From the NCBI GenBank assembly GCA_965243525.1, contig OZ251568.1, positions 806,001 to 870,000 of the forward strand: a stretch of DNA of 64,000 nt, written 5' to 3'. Below, one piece after another: positions 8,387-16,698 of the stretch. Each line of letters starts with the position of its first letter. The stretch's first letter is position 1. Below the pieces are notes generated by a model, which worked only from the letters and a program-made list of their open reading frames with translations, searched no databases and was not told the origin of the DNA. Source of the stretch: WTKD01 sp965243525 (GTDB lineage: Bacteria; Spirochaetota; Spirochaetia; WTKD01). The position numbers were made by a program, and so were the translations under genes.

Positions 8387-9424
8387 ATGCGTGGCAATTA
8401 TGTTCGACTTGACTATGGAAATTACCGCGATATATTTCATACTCTTGAAAAAACCTATCATCTTTGGGGATATACTCTTGCTTCGATCCCACTCCTTGAC
8501 GACGCCGATTTTTACGAAGGCCTTCTGACTCCAAAAGAATACGAAAAGACGATCCGATTCGTGCATTCAGACGGAAGGGTCCTCGCACTTCGTTCTGATA
8601 TTACCTTGTTTTTGATCAAGTTTATTGCTTCGTATGCGATGCATGAGCAGCTTCCTTTGCGGTTGAGTTATCTTGGTGAGATTATTCGGACGCAGGATCA
8701 ACACGACTTGTCTGAGCATGAAACACTCCAAAGTGGTGCTGAACTGATTGGTGTTGATGGATTGGATGCAGATGCTGAAATCATTCTTTTGCTCCAGGAA
8801 TGCTTGAAAATCCTTGATGGTGAAGATCGCTTCTTGCATATCGGATCACGTGCAGTATTGAAGACCATCGCCCAGCGATACGACTGTGATTATGTTCAAC
8901 TAAGCAAAATTGTATACGCGCGGGAACAAAACCGCTGTGCCCAATTGCTTGCAACATTGCCCGAGAACGAACGAGAAGTGCTGTCTTCCTTGCTTTTTTT
9001 TATTGGCACCCACGATGAATTTACTCTTTGGTATGGCGAACACAAGCAGGCACTCCCTGCAGAAATCTGCATCCACTGCGATTATATGCTTGATCTTTGT
9101 GATATATTGACGCAATGTGATCGTTTTTCGCAGTTGCGAATAGACTTTTCAGAAATCGGCAGCCACACCTATTATTCGGGCATCGTGTTTTCACTCTATC
9201 AAAACAATGCATCGAGGGCCCTCGCAAGCGGTGGCAGATACGATGATCTGCTTTTTTCATTGACGCAGAAGAGAATCCCTGCAGCAGGATTTTCATTGTA
9301 TCCACTGCAACTATCGCATATACAACACACCGAAACTCCAGTATCCATAGATGCCGGCTCGTTCAGAGAACGCTTCCATAGCGCTCAGAAAAATCGACAA
9401 AAAGGGAAAGCCACCATCTTATAA
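8387..9424 (+). CDS. hisZ: ATP phosphoribosyltransferase regulatory subunit HisZ
   Basis: A 345-residue paralogue of the histidyl-tRNA synthetase catalytic domain. It keeps the class II synthetase core: ALRSDITLFLIKF (motif 2-like), RLSYLGEIIRTQ, and a C-terminal ASGGRYDDLL with GFSLYPLQL (motif 3-like), but lacks the C-terminal anticodon-binding domain and several residues needed for aminoacylation. Such proteins bind the short form of HisG and confer histidine feedback control on the first step of histidine synthesis. The next gene is a short HisG, one base after the hisZ stop, which supports this call strongly. No ribosome-binding site is present and the promoter predicts a leaderless mRNA. 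Confidence 0.93.
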   Translation: MRGNYVRLDYGNYRDIFHTLEKTYHLWGYTLASIPLLDDADFYEGLLTPKEYEKTIRFVHSDGRVLALRSDITLFLIKFIASYAMHEQLPLRLSYLGEIIRTQDQHDLSEHETLQSGAELIGVDGLDADAEIILLLQECLKILDGEDRFLHIGSRAVLKTIAQRYDCDYVQLSKIVYAREQNRCAQLLATLPENEREVLSSLLFFIGTHDEFTLWYGEHKQALPAEICIHCDYMLDLCDILTQCDRFSQLRIDFSEIGSHTYYSGIVFSLYQNNASRALASGGRYDDLLFSLTQKRIPAAGFSLYPLQLSHIQHTETPVSIDAGSFRERFHSAQKNRQKGKATIL

Positions 9425-9425
9425 T

Positions 9426-10055
9426 ATGATCCGAATAGTGCTACAAAAAGGACGTCTGTATGCGCGTAGTCTTTCATTTTTTGCCTCCCTTGGCATTGAT
9501 CTTGCCATGAAGGATCGCGAATTCATCGCAACTGATCGCACTGCAGGCCTCCAAGCAATCCTAGTGAAGAATCAAGACCTGCCCCGCTATGTGTACAATG
9601 GTGCTGCAACGCTTGGAATTTGTGGGTCTGACAGCATTAATGAGTACAACTATAATTTTTATCGTCTGTTGACCCTTCCTTTTGGCAGTGCGAGGCTCTG
9701 TGTTGCAGTGCCGCAAAAGAAATACCCCCTCACCTATCGAAGCATCGGCATGCGGGTTGCTACGAAATACATTGAGATAAGCAAACAGTATTTCCATAGC
9801 TTGGGAATAACCCCCACGATTATCCCCTTACATGGTTCTGTTGAAATCGCTCCTACCCTTGGATTGGCTGATTGCATCGTCGATATCGTTGAAACAGGCA
9901 GCACGTTAAATGCTAACAATCTTGTCATTCAAGACGAAATTCAAAAGACTGAGGTGCAGTTGATCGCAAACATGGCACAGTATAAAATCCTTTTTCGTGA
10001 AATCGATGCATTGGTTGCACGAATGAAAGAGCATCTTACCAATGATACAAATTGA
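9426..10055 (+). CDS. hisG: ATP phosphoribosyltransferase catalytic subunit, short form
   Basis: The 210-residue enzyme joins ATP and PRPP, committing carbon to histidine. It begins MIRIVLQKGRL, carries LGICGSDSINEY (the usual DxG(I/L)xG.D region in altered form) and the diagnostic GSVEIAPTLGLADCIVDIVETGSTL loop that binds PRPP. It lacks the C-terminal ACT-like regulatory domain of long HisG, as expected when HisZ is present. The frame is open 75 bases further upstream inside hisZ, but the ATG at 9426, right after the hisZ TAA, matches the family start. It overlaps hisB by 14 bases. Confidence 0.95.
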   Translation: MIRIVLQKGRLYARSLSFFASLGIDLAMKDREFIATDRTAGLQAILVKNQDLPRYVYNGAATLGICGSDSINEYNYNFYRLLTLPFGSARLCVAVPQKKYPLTYRSIGMRVATKYIEISKQYFHSLGITPTIIPLHGSVEIAPTLGLADCIVDIVETGSTLNANNLVIQDEIQKTEVQLIANMAQYKILFREIDALVARMKEHLTNDTN

Positions 10056-10623
10056 CAGAAAGACAAAAGAAACCGATATCAATCTTTCCATCGCTCCTGA
10101 CCGCCGAAAGGGTATAAACATAGACACGCCTCTGCCTTTTTTTTCACATATGCTTGAAAGTATGTTCTTCCATGGAAATTTTTCAGCGACCCTGCGGGCA
10201 AATGGTGATGTTATGGTTGATCCACACCATCTCGTTGAAGATTGTGGAATCGTTCTTGGTTCTGCGATTGCTGATTGGGTTGTGAAAAAAGAAAAACACA
10301 TCAAGCGGTTTGGACACGCTATCATTCCAATGGATGATGCATTGTGCGAGGCAGTTATCGATATTTCAGGAAGATCATATCTCGTCTACAACCTCAGCCT
10401 TCCTCAACAATTTGCAGGCCAGTTTTATCTTCCGGTGCTGCGCGAATTTTTCATAGGGATGAGTCAATCTGCGAAGATAAACCTCCACCTCATCTCACGC
10501 TGCGGAGAGAATGGGCATCACATCGTTGAAGCGGCGTTTAAAGCATTGGGGCGAGCCCTAGCAGAGGCCTTAACCGATAGCAAAGAAGGACTTCCATCAA
10601 CAAAGGGGAGTCTCTATGCCTAA
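10042..10623 (+). CDS. hisB: Imidazoleglycerol-phosphate dehydratase
   Basis: At 193 residues this is the monofunctional HisB found outside enterobacteria. The metal-binding motifs are present twice as in the family: PFFSHMLES and DPHHLVEDCGI in the first half, and GENGHHIVEAAFKALGRAL in the second. It catalyses dehydration of imidazoleglycerol phosphate in the sixth step of histidine synthesis. Translation is coupled to hisG by a 14-base overlap. The other his genes (hisD, C, A, F, H, I) are not in this window, so the pathway is split over the genome. Confidence 0.95.
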   Translation: MIQIDRKTKETDINLSIAPDRRKGINIDTPLPFFSHMLESMFFHGNFSATLRANGDVMVDPHHLVEDCGIVLGSAIADWVVKKEKHIKRFGHAIIPMDDALCEAVIDISGRSYLVYNLSLPQQFAGQFYLPVLREFFIGMSQSAKINLHLISRCGENGHHIVEAAFKALGRALAEALTDSKEGLPSTKGSLYA

Positions 10624-10747
10624 TACGCAATTTGTTTTGCGCCTAGATAGTATAAAAAGCCGGCGTATAGCAGAAATGGATATGCATCAGAATACCTTTC
10701 TGAACGTTCGCCGATGCACAACAGCAAGCATGAAAGGAACGCAATAA
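10616..10747 (+). CDS. Small ORF (43 aa) between hisB and the downstream gene
   Basis: An ATG at 10616 opens a 43-codon reading frame ending in TAA at 10745-10747. It overlaps the end of hisB by 8 bases and its stop directly abuts the ATG of the next gene, so it exactly fills an otherwise unexplained 124-bp gap. GGGGAG sits five bases before the ATG, one of the better ribosome sites in this his cluster. The peptide starts MPNTQFVLRLD, is basic, contains one Cys and no membrane segment or signal peptide. I recognise no family. It could be a real small protein or a translated spacer that couples hisB to the gene at 10748. Confidence 0.55.
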   Translation: MPNTQFVLRLDSIKSRRIAEMDMHQNTFLNVRRCTTASMKGTQ

Positions 10748-11119
10748 ATGATGCAAATAGAATCATCTGACAAATTTTTGCGGCGTCCCAACAAAAAGCC
10801 ACGAATTACTCGAGAAGATCGTGTGAAGCTCATCCGCAAGGCGAACATGCTTTACAACGAAGGAAAGCATCCCCTAGCAGAACGCATCTATGAAACCACC
10901 GGATACGCCGATGGACTTATTCGCTACGCCGTGAAGGAAGAGAAAAAGGGCAATTTTATGGAGGCCCTACGACTGTATTGGCTTGCAAACGATCACCGAA
11001 AAACCGATGTCATGAGCAAAAAGCTCGCTCAAGGAATACGCTATCTGCTAAAAGGTGATGCATTTCGAGAAGCTGGCAAGCCATCTGCCTCAAGCACTTC
11101 AAACGACCATCCTCAATAG
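10748..11119 (+). CDS. Small hypothetical protein (123 aa), TPR-like helical
   Basis: The protein is highly charged and apparently all-helical. The stretches KLIRKANMLYNEGKHPLAERIY and IRYAVKEEKKGNFMEALRLY have the spacing of TPR helices, so it may be a small protein-protein adaptor. The family is not recognised. Its ATG follows directly on the stop of the small ORF at 10616, with AAAGGAA eight bases upstream, and a second ATG three bases on. It is the last gene of the his cluster; an 7-bp hairpin without T-run lies downstream at 11139-11155. Confidence 0.75.
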   Translation: MMQIESSDKFLRRPNKKPRITREDRVKLIRKANMLYNEGKHPLAERIYETTGYADGLIRYAVKEEKKGNFMEALRLYWLANDHRKTDVMSKKLAQGIRYLLKGDAFREAGKPSASSTSNDHPQ

Positions 11120-11162
11120 ACCACCATTTTCCCAAGGCATACACAATCTGTGTATCTCTCGT

Positions 11163-12914
11163 TCATTCAAGGACCGCTTTGATCCGTCGAATTCCCTTTG
11201 CAGACGATTGCTCTTTTACTATGCGGAATTTTCCTAACTCTGCAGTGTTCGCTACATGAGGGCCAGCACAAACCTCTCGAGAAACATCACCGATGGAGTA
11301 TACACTCACAACCTCTTCATACCTATCGTTAAAAAACGCCAAAGCACCTTGATTGCGCGCTTCTTCCAGGGTCATATTCTTCGAGGTAACTGTTAGATGA
11401 TCGTGAATGGCTTGATTGATCCATGCTTCTACCTGGTGTACCTCATCTTCGGTCATTTTTGCTTCATGCGAAAAATCAAAACGAAGGCGTTCCGGGGTAA
11501 TATTGCTTCCTTTTTGTTGCACATGATCACCAAGAATAGTGCGCAACGCCTGATGCAAGAGATGTGTTGCTGTATGTAATGCAGTTGTTTTTTGAGAATG
11601 ATCTTGTAATCCGCTTTTGAAGGTTCCTCCACCCAGGCTTTTTGATTTTTCTTTGTGTTCAGCAAAAGCCTGTTCAAACCCTGCAAGATCAACCTGCAAG
11701 CCCTGTTCCTGCGCGAGTTCTTGGGTCAACTCCACCGGAAACCCATAGGTGTCATAGAGTTTGAATGCGTCCTTGCCCGAGATTTGGCTCCTATCGGCAC
11801 CTTCTCTCAGTATTTTCGAAAACGCCTGCTCCCCTTTTTGCAATGTCTTTTTGAATTGCACTGTTTCATGAACAAGCACCTGTTCTATTTCATCGCGTTT
11901 CTCTCGTATTTGTTGATTATCATGTTGATGTAGAGAAACAAGAACCGGAATAAACCGATGCAGATCGCCTGAATCATCCCCTAACTGCGCAAGTGATCGA
12001 ACCGCTCGTCGAATAAGCCGACGAAGCACATATCCCTGTCCAAGATTTGAACAATGTATGCCATCACCAATAATAAAACAGGCTGCACGAACATGATCAG
12101 TAATGATGCGAACTAAGCGCAAGACCTTTGGATCCTGCAAGGAATGTTGCGAAAATGCATCCCATACCGCTGCATAGAGTGGTGCGATACGATCACATTC
12201 ATATACTGAAGTCTTCCCCTGCAAAATAGTTGCTGTTCGTTCCAATCCCATGCCGGTATCAACACAACGAAGCCGCAACGGCTCCAACCTTCCATCCTCG
12301 GTTTTGTTGTATTCCATAAACACGTTGTTCCATAGTTCAATATGCCCATTTGGAAAACGCTGCTTCCCATCAAGCGTCAAAAATATCTCAGTGTCAGGGC
12401 CACAGGGACCTGTCTTTCCTGCAGGACCCCACCAATTGTCGCCCTTCCCCAGTTCGTGCACATTCTCTGCTGCAATGCCAAGGTCCAGCCATATCTTTTT
12501 CGACGCTCTATCCATTTCAACTTGATCATCACCAGCAAATACGCTGATATTTAAATCGTTTTTTGAAATTCCCAAATATTTTTTATCAGTAAGGAAAGCA
12601 TAACTCAGCGCAATCGATTTTTCCTTGAAATAATCACCCAAAGACCAGTTGCCAAGCATCTCGAAGAACGTAAGATGACTAGCATCTCCTACCTCATCGA
12701 TGTCACCGGTTCTGATGCAACGCTGCACATTCACTAAGCGCTTGCCCGCAGGATGTTCTCTTCCTTGAATATAGGCGACAAGCGGGTGCATTCCCGCTGT
12801 TGTAAAAAGAACCGTTGGATCGTTCTCTGGAATCAACGGCTTTCCCGAAATTGCTACGTGATTATGTTGCGTAAAAAACGAAAAATACAGGTCTTTGAGG
12901 TTCTGTGCTGTCAT
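11163..12914 (-). CDS. alaS: Alanyl-tRNA synthetase, short spirochaete form
   Basis: A 583-residue synthetase that charges tRNA-Ala. It contains the class II catalytic core (motif 2 region LVNVQRCIRTGDIDEVGDASH, FFEMLGNWSLGDYFK), the tRNA-recognition segment and the editing domain with HTATHLLHQALR and the Cys of CAGPHVANT as zinc ligands. The protein stops right after the editing domain, so the C-Ala domain present in the roughly 875-residue bacterial enzyme is absent. From memory the same truncation occurs in Borrelia and Treponema. No Shine-Dalgarno is present; TATAGT at 12920-12925 lies five bases before the ATG, predicting a leaderless message. Confidence 0.95.
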   Translation of the reverse strand: MTAQNLKDLYFSFFTQHNHVAISGKPLIPENDPTVLFTTAGMHPLVAYIQGREHPAGKRLVNVQRCIRTGDIDEVGDASHLTFFEMLGNWSLGDYFKEKSIALSYAFLTDKKYLGISKNDLNISVFAGDDQVEMDRASKKIWLDLGIAAENVHELGKGDNWWGPAGKTGPCGPDTEIFLTLDGKQRFPNGHIELWNNVFMEYNKTEDGRLEPLRLRCVDTGMGLERTATILQGKTSVYECDRIAPLYAAVWDAFSQHSLQDPKVLRLVRIITDHVRAACFIIGDGIHCSNLGQGYVLRRLIRRAVRSLAQLGDDSGDLHRFIPVLVSLHQHDNQQIREKRDEIEQVLVHETVQFKKTLQKGEQAFSKILREGADRSQISGKDAFKLYDTYGFPVELTQELAQEQGLQVDLAGFEQAFAEHKEKSKSLGGGTFKSGLQDHSQKTTALHTATHLLHQALRTILGDHVQQKGSNITPERLRFDFSHEAKMTEDEVHQVEAWINQAIHDHLTVTSKNMTLEEARNQGALAFFNDRYEEVVSVYSIGDVSREVCAGPHVANTAELGKFRIVKEQSSAKGIRRIKAVLE

Positions 12915-13021
12915 ATACTACTATAGTGCCTAAATCAAAATAGATAGACAAGGCATCACAGAAATCACCACGCAGTTAGCGCTACGTATCACCTAAACAA
13001 TAGATACATCTCGATGATTTC

Positions 13022-14302
13022 TCAAGAATGGTATTCTTCGGAAGTGAGAAAATGAATATCCCCCGCTTTTTCTTTTTCTTGAAGGATGTTGAGAATTTTG
13101 TGGACTGTTTGCTTTTTTTCTTTTGGTGAGACCTCAATTTGAAACTGAAGCTCGTCTTCAATGAGGAGCTTTCTTCGTTTCGATACATTTGCATAGATCA
13201 AATCACGCATGTCTGATGGAGCATCACTGAGAAAGAGCGCAAGATCAGTCGTTGGAATCTCTTGCAAAAACGCGCGCAATTCCCTACTTGGAACATCGTA
13301 TAGGAGGTCGGGCACCATGATTTCCTTGTGGATCGTAGTTGCAAGTGCTTGATCTTCTGCTGCCAAATGAGAAATAACTTTTGTACGTGATTCATGGGGC
13401 ATTGTTCTGAGAATCGTTGCCAAAGTTTCAGCCCCATCAATAGCAACCGACTCTCCATCTTGAATCTCAGAAAGTCGTTGACGGATGGGGGAGGCAACCT
13501 GTTGGAGCAAGGCAACACTTACCTCGTGCATAGCAGCAATAGTTCTGGTTATCTCTATCTGTGTTTTTAGTGGAAAATAACTCAATGCCATTGCAGCCTT
13601 TCGACTGGGGATATTCGCAAGAATCATTGCAACGGTAGCGGGCAATTCACCTTTGAGAACATGGTATAGTTCTTCTCCATGTACAGAATCAAGAAAGGCA
13701 AATATCTCTTGAGCGCCAACGACTCCGGATTTTTGTAATACTCGCTGTGCAGTATCTTCGTCGAAAGCATGTTCCAGTATCTGCTGAGCAACTTCTTTTC
13801 CTCCCACCCGCGGCATCTCAGCATTTCCCGCATGAAACTCTCTTTGTATTGCATTGATCTCTTCTTCGGAAATAGGCTTTAGATAAATCATTGCAGCACT
13901 CACCTTCTGGAGAACCTCGTGCGGAAACGATCTAATCAAAGTGGCTGCTTCTTCCTTTGGAATGCTCATCAAAAAATATGCTGCTTTTTCGATATTTGAA
14001 AATCGACTAATGGGAGAAGTTTCACCCGTTTCTGGAGAACGCCCCCTATCATCTTCGTGGAGTGCCTTTTCTTTCTGCAAACTACTCTTTGCATGTGTCG
14101 AACGTGTTTTTTTGTATAGCTTTTGTGTAGGTTTCTGTTTTGCAGATTCTGTGAATTCAGAGGCTTCCTTGACCGAAGTTCCTCGTGTAGCAGATTTAGA
14201 ACCAGTTTTTGTATTTTTTTTAGGGTTTTGCGTCTTTGAATACTCACGCGCTACGTGACTAGAAGAAATAAACGGTTTTCCGCTGTTTAGTGGATCTCCC
14301 AT
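13022..14302 (-). CDS. FliG-family flagellar motor switch protein with N-terminal extension
   Basis: Residues about 105-426 align with full-length FliG: FSNIEKAAYFLMSIPKEEAATLI (N domain), a middle domain with HPQ-less EDTAQRVLQKSGVVGAQEIFAFL, and a C domain with LPATVAMILANIPSRKAAMALSYF and a charged motility helix region ending DLIYANVSKRRKLLIEDEL. FliG links the MS ring to the stator and sets rotor direction. The first 100 residues are a Lys/Ser/Thr-rich, probably disordered extension not usual in FliG. Spirochaetes carry two FliG copies, and an isolated copy outside a flagellar operon, like this one, resembles the divergent FliG1 type rather than the main FliG2; this assignment is inference. 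Promoter TTGACA-17-TGGAAT is upstream. Confidence 0.82.
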   Translation of the reverse strand: MGDPLNSGKPFISSSHVAREYSKTQNPKKNTKTGSKSATRGTSVKEASEFTESAKQKPTQKLYKKTRSTHAKSSLQKEKALHEDDRGRSPETGETSPISRFSNIEKAAYFLMSIPKEEAATLIRSFPHEVLQKVSAAMIYLKPISEEEINAIQREFHAGNAEMPRVGGKEVAQQILEHAFDEDTAQRVLQKSGVVGAQEIFAFLDSVHGEELYHVLKGELPATVAMILANIPSRKAAMALSYFPLKTQIEITRTIAAMHEVSVALLQQVASPIRQRLSEIQDGESVAIDGAETLATILRTMPHESRTKVISHLAAEDQALATTIHKEIMVPDLLYDVPSRELRAFLQEIPTTDLALFLSDAPSDMRDLIYANVSKRRKLLIEDELQFQIEVSPKEKKQTVHKILNILQEKEKAGDIHFLTSEEYHS

Positions 14303-14314
14303 ACAACCATACTC

Positions 14315-14343
14315 ATTCCATAGAAGCAGACAAATTCTGTCAA
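14315..14343 (-). promoter_or_regulatory. Promoter of the FliG-like gene
   Basis: Minus-strand TTGACA (14338-14343) and TGGAAT (14315-14320) are 17 bases apart. The -10 ends 12 bases before the ATG at 14302, leaving a leader of only about six bases and no ribosome site. Confidence 0.6.
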
Positions 14344-14389
14344 CCCCCTAGAATACCAAGATATACGCATACAGATGTGTACAACCTTA

Positions 14390-14418
14390 TTGATCTTTAT
14401 GAAACCCCGGTGTACACT
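14390..14418 (+). promoter_or_regulatory. Promoter of trxA
   Basis: TTGATC (14390-14395) and TACACT (14413-14418) are separated by 17 bases and lie 20 bases before the TTG start codon of trxA. Confidence 0.65.
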
Positions 14419-14438
14419 AGATTCGAAAGGATGCGATA

Positions 14439-14756
14439 TTGAGTTTAACTATAACAAATACAACATTTGAGCCAGAAGTTCTACAATCGAATGTTCCTGT
14501 TCTTGTAGATTTTTGGGCGGAATGGTGCGCCCCCTGTAAGATGGTTGCGCCTATTTTAGATGAACTAAGCCAGGAATACGAGGGCAAACTAAAAATTGCG
14601 AAAATTAACGTAGACGAAAACCCAGAGCTTGCTGAACAATATCAGATCGTCAGTATTCCTACACTGCTTATCATAAAAAATGGCGACGTTGTTCAAAGGC
14701 AAGTGGGTGCTGTGCCTAAACACATCATTCTTGATTTAATCAGCGACGTACTCTAA
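14439..14756 (+). CDS. trxA: Thioredoxin
   Basis: A 105-residue cytoplasmic disulfide reductase with FWAEWCAPCKM, a WCxPC active site with Ala-Pro between the cysteines (WCAPC rather than the common WCGPC), and the conserved cis-proline in VSIPTLLI. Length and fold match TrxA. The start codon is TTG at 14439: an ATG eight bases upstream runs into TGA after two codons, and AAAGGA lies seven bases before the TTG. It is a single-gene unit, convergent with glpK, with a perfect hairpin in the gap. Confidence 0.95.
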   Translation: MSLTITNTTFEPEVLQSNVPVLVDFWAEWCAPCKMVAPILDELSQEYEGKLKIAKINVDENPELAEQYQIVSIPTLLIIKNGDVVQRQVGAVPKHIILDLISDVL

Positions 14757-14792
14757 CGCAATACACAGAACCCTTACCTTTAATATCCATAC

Positions 14793-14815
14793 CGATAGCT
14801 AGTAACTAGCTATCG
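14793..14815. terminator. Perfect hairpin between trxA and glpK ends
   Basis: CGATAGCTAG-TAA-CTAGCTATCG is a perfect 10-bp stem with a 3-base loop, 36 bases after the trxA stop and including the glpK stop codon (14806-14808). Only short T-runs follow on the plus strand, so it may act as a modest bidirectional terminator or a 3-prime end stabiliser. Confidence 0.55.
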
Positions 14816-16329
14816 ATGGTTTCTTCTAGTTTCGTGTCGGCTCCACTATTCTTGGCATAGAGTAATGCGCGCTTCCATCCATCATAGAGAAGCTCGCGTT
14901 TATCATCGTGTACCGCCGGCATAAACGTTTTTGCAACTTTAAACAAAGGTTCGAGTTCCTGAGTGGATTTCCATATGCCATATTGTAGCCCAGCCATAAA
15001 TGCAATTCCTAAAACAGTGCGCTCTCGATTAAATGGTCGAACCACCGGTATTCCCAAAATATCGCATTGAAATTGCAGCATAAGGTTGTTCCGCGTCGCA
15101 CCTCCGTCAACCCTCAGTTCTCCAACCTTTATCTGCGAGTTTTCTTCTATACACTCCAAAACATCCCTACTTTGATATCCAATCGACTCCAATGTTGCAC
15201 GAACCAAATGGTATACACTAGTATGTTGATTCAATCCAAATATCGCCCCTCTTGCATGCATATTCCAATACGGCGCACTCAATCCAACAAACGAGGGAAC
15301 AAAATATACGCCATCTGAACTGGATACCCGCGAAGAATAGTATTCTGAATCATAGGATTCATTGATGAGATGAAGATTGTCCTTTATCCACGAAATCGCA
15401 CCTCCACTAAAAAACATCGGGCCTTCTAGTGCATAGGTGACATTCTCCTTATCTCCCCAGGCAACAGTGCTTAACACACCAGAATCAGTATAGAACTGAT
15501 CACTGCCAGTGTTCATCATCATAAAGGCGCCAATTCCATAGGTGTTCTTTGTCATTCCTTTATGAAAACAACAACACCCAAACAGAGCTGCCTGTTGATC
15601 TCCTGCAACTGCTAAAATCGGCACATCATAATGCGCCAATGAAGACGTTTGGATATAGCCAAAACTATGCATCGTTGGACGAATTTTGGGCAGGCAAGCA
15701 CGAGGGATGTACATGGCCTCAAGCAAATCATCATCCCAATCCAAAGTTTCAAGGTTAAACATCATCGTTCGGGATGCACTGGTATAATCAGTGATAAACT
15801 CCTTCCCTTTTGTAAATTGCCACATCAACCATGTATCAATCGTGCCCACCAAGACCTCACCACGTAAGGCCTTGTTCCGCGCTTCAGGAATTTTGTCGAA
15901 CAACCACCGAATTTTTGAAGCCGAAAAATAAGGATCGATAAGCAATCCGGTTTTTCTGCGAATATCATCCTCCAGCGAAGCCTGCTTCCACTGTTCGCAT
16001 ATATCAATGCTTCTGCGATCCTGCCAGGAAATCGCATTGTGTATGGGCCTTCCAGTATTTTTTTCCCACATGACAATCGTTTCTCGTTGTGTTGCCAATC
16101 CAATACAGGCAATTTCGCTTGGAGCAATACGTTTTTGCTTGAGCACCCGTTCCACAAGACTCACTTGCGTCGCCCATAAAGCCATAGGGTTCTGTTCCAC
16201 CCAGCCGATTTGTGGGAAATGCTGTAAGACATCTTGCTGAGCAATTGAAATTACATTGCCTTCCTCATCAATAATTGCTACCCGAAGTGTTGTAGTACCG
16301 CAATCGAATGCGAGAGTAAACATTTTCAT
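14806..16329 (-). CDS. glpK: Glycerol kinase (FGGY family)
   Basis: A 507-residue sugar kinase that phosphorylates glycerol to glycerol-3-phosphate. The N-terminal phosphate loop is DCGTTTLRVAIID; the glycerol-site stretch ATQRETIVMWEKNTGRPIHNAISWQDRR is close to canonical GlpK, and the C-terminal half has YALEGPMFFSGGAISWIKD, SAPYWNMHARGAIFGLNQ and ELRVDGGATRNNLMLQFQCDILG. Length fits. Two ATGs lie at the start (16329 and 16323); neither has a ribosome site, but a -10 lies five bases before the first. The stop codon falls in a perfect hairpin shared with trxA. No glpF or glpD is adjacent. Confidence 0.93.
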   Translation of the reverse strand: MKMFTLAFDCGTTTLRVAIIDEEGNVISIAQQDVLQHFPQIGWVEQNPMALWATQVSLVERVLKQKRIAPSEIACIGLATQRETIVMWEKNTGRPIHNAISWQDRRSIDICEQWKQASLEDDIRRKTGLLIDPYFSASKIRWLFDKIPEARNKALRGEVLVGTIDTWLMWQFTKGKEFITDYTSASRTMMFNLETLDWDDDLLEAMYIPRACLPKIRPTMHSFGYIQTSSLAHYDVPILAVAGDQQAALFGCCCFHKGMTKNTYGIGAFMMMNTGSDQFYTDSGVLSTVAWGDKENVTYALEGPMFFSGGAISWIKDNLHLINESYDSEYYSSRVSSSDGVYFVPSFVGLSAPYWNMHARGAIFGLNQHTSVYHLVRATLESIGYQSRDVLECIEENSQIKVGELRVDGGATRNNLMLQFQCDILGIPVVRPFNRERTVLGIAFMAGLQYGIWKSTQELEPLFKVAKTFMPAVHDDKRELLYDGWKRALLYAKNSGADTKLEETIDS

Positions 16330-16334
16330 AACTG

Positions 16335-16363
16335 ATTAAACTATATTTGCTATGTATTGTAAA
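16335..16363 (-). promoter_or_regulatory. Promoter of glpK, leaderless arrangement
   Basis: Minus-strand TTTACA (16358-16363), 17 bases, TTTAAT (16335-16340), then exactly five bases to the ATG at 16329. Both hexamers match the sigma-70 consensus at five of six positions, and no Shine-Dalgarno exists. Confidence 0.7.
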
Positions 16364-16489
16364 CAACTTAGAGATATTAATTATATTAAATATTATTATA
16401 TTTTCGTAGGAGTGATACGTCATGCCCTTCACGGCTGCATGCATCGATAGACATTCTACCACTCACCCATTCTAATCCATTGTATAGTG

Positions 16490-16519
16490 TTGACCTTTCC
16501 TTAAAAGATCGATCATACT
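16490..16519 (+). promoter_or_regulatory. Promoter of tRNA-Phe
   Basis: TTGACC (16490-16495) and CATACT (16514-16519), spacer 18, end 14 bases before the mature 5-prime end of the tRNA. Confidence 0.6.
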
Positions 16520-16533
16520 ATGCAATATACCTA

Positions 16534-16606
<73 letters not shown>

Positions 16607-16634
16607 TTCAGAACTTCCAGCACAAATCCCCATT

Positions 16635-16668
16635 AAAAAAAGAGCACAGGAAGTTCCTGTACTCTTTT
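16635..16668. terminator. Bidirectional terminator between tRNA-Phe and ppdK
   Basis: AAAAGAG (16638-16644) pairs with CTCTTTT (16662-16668) and ACAGG with CCTGT around a 5-base loop, with one C/A mismatch. A run of seven A before the stem and TTTT at its end give U-runs in both directions, suiting the convergent tRNA and ppdK transcripts. Confidence 0.75.
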
Positions 16669-16698
16669 CATATATGTTCTATAACTCGCCGCTAACTG

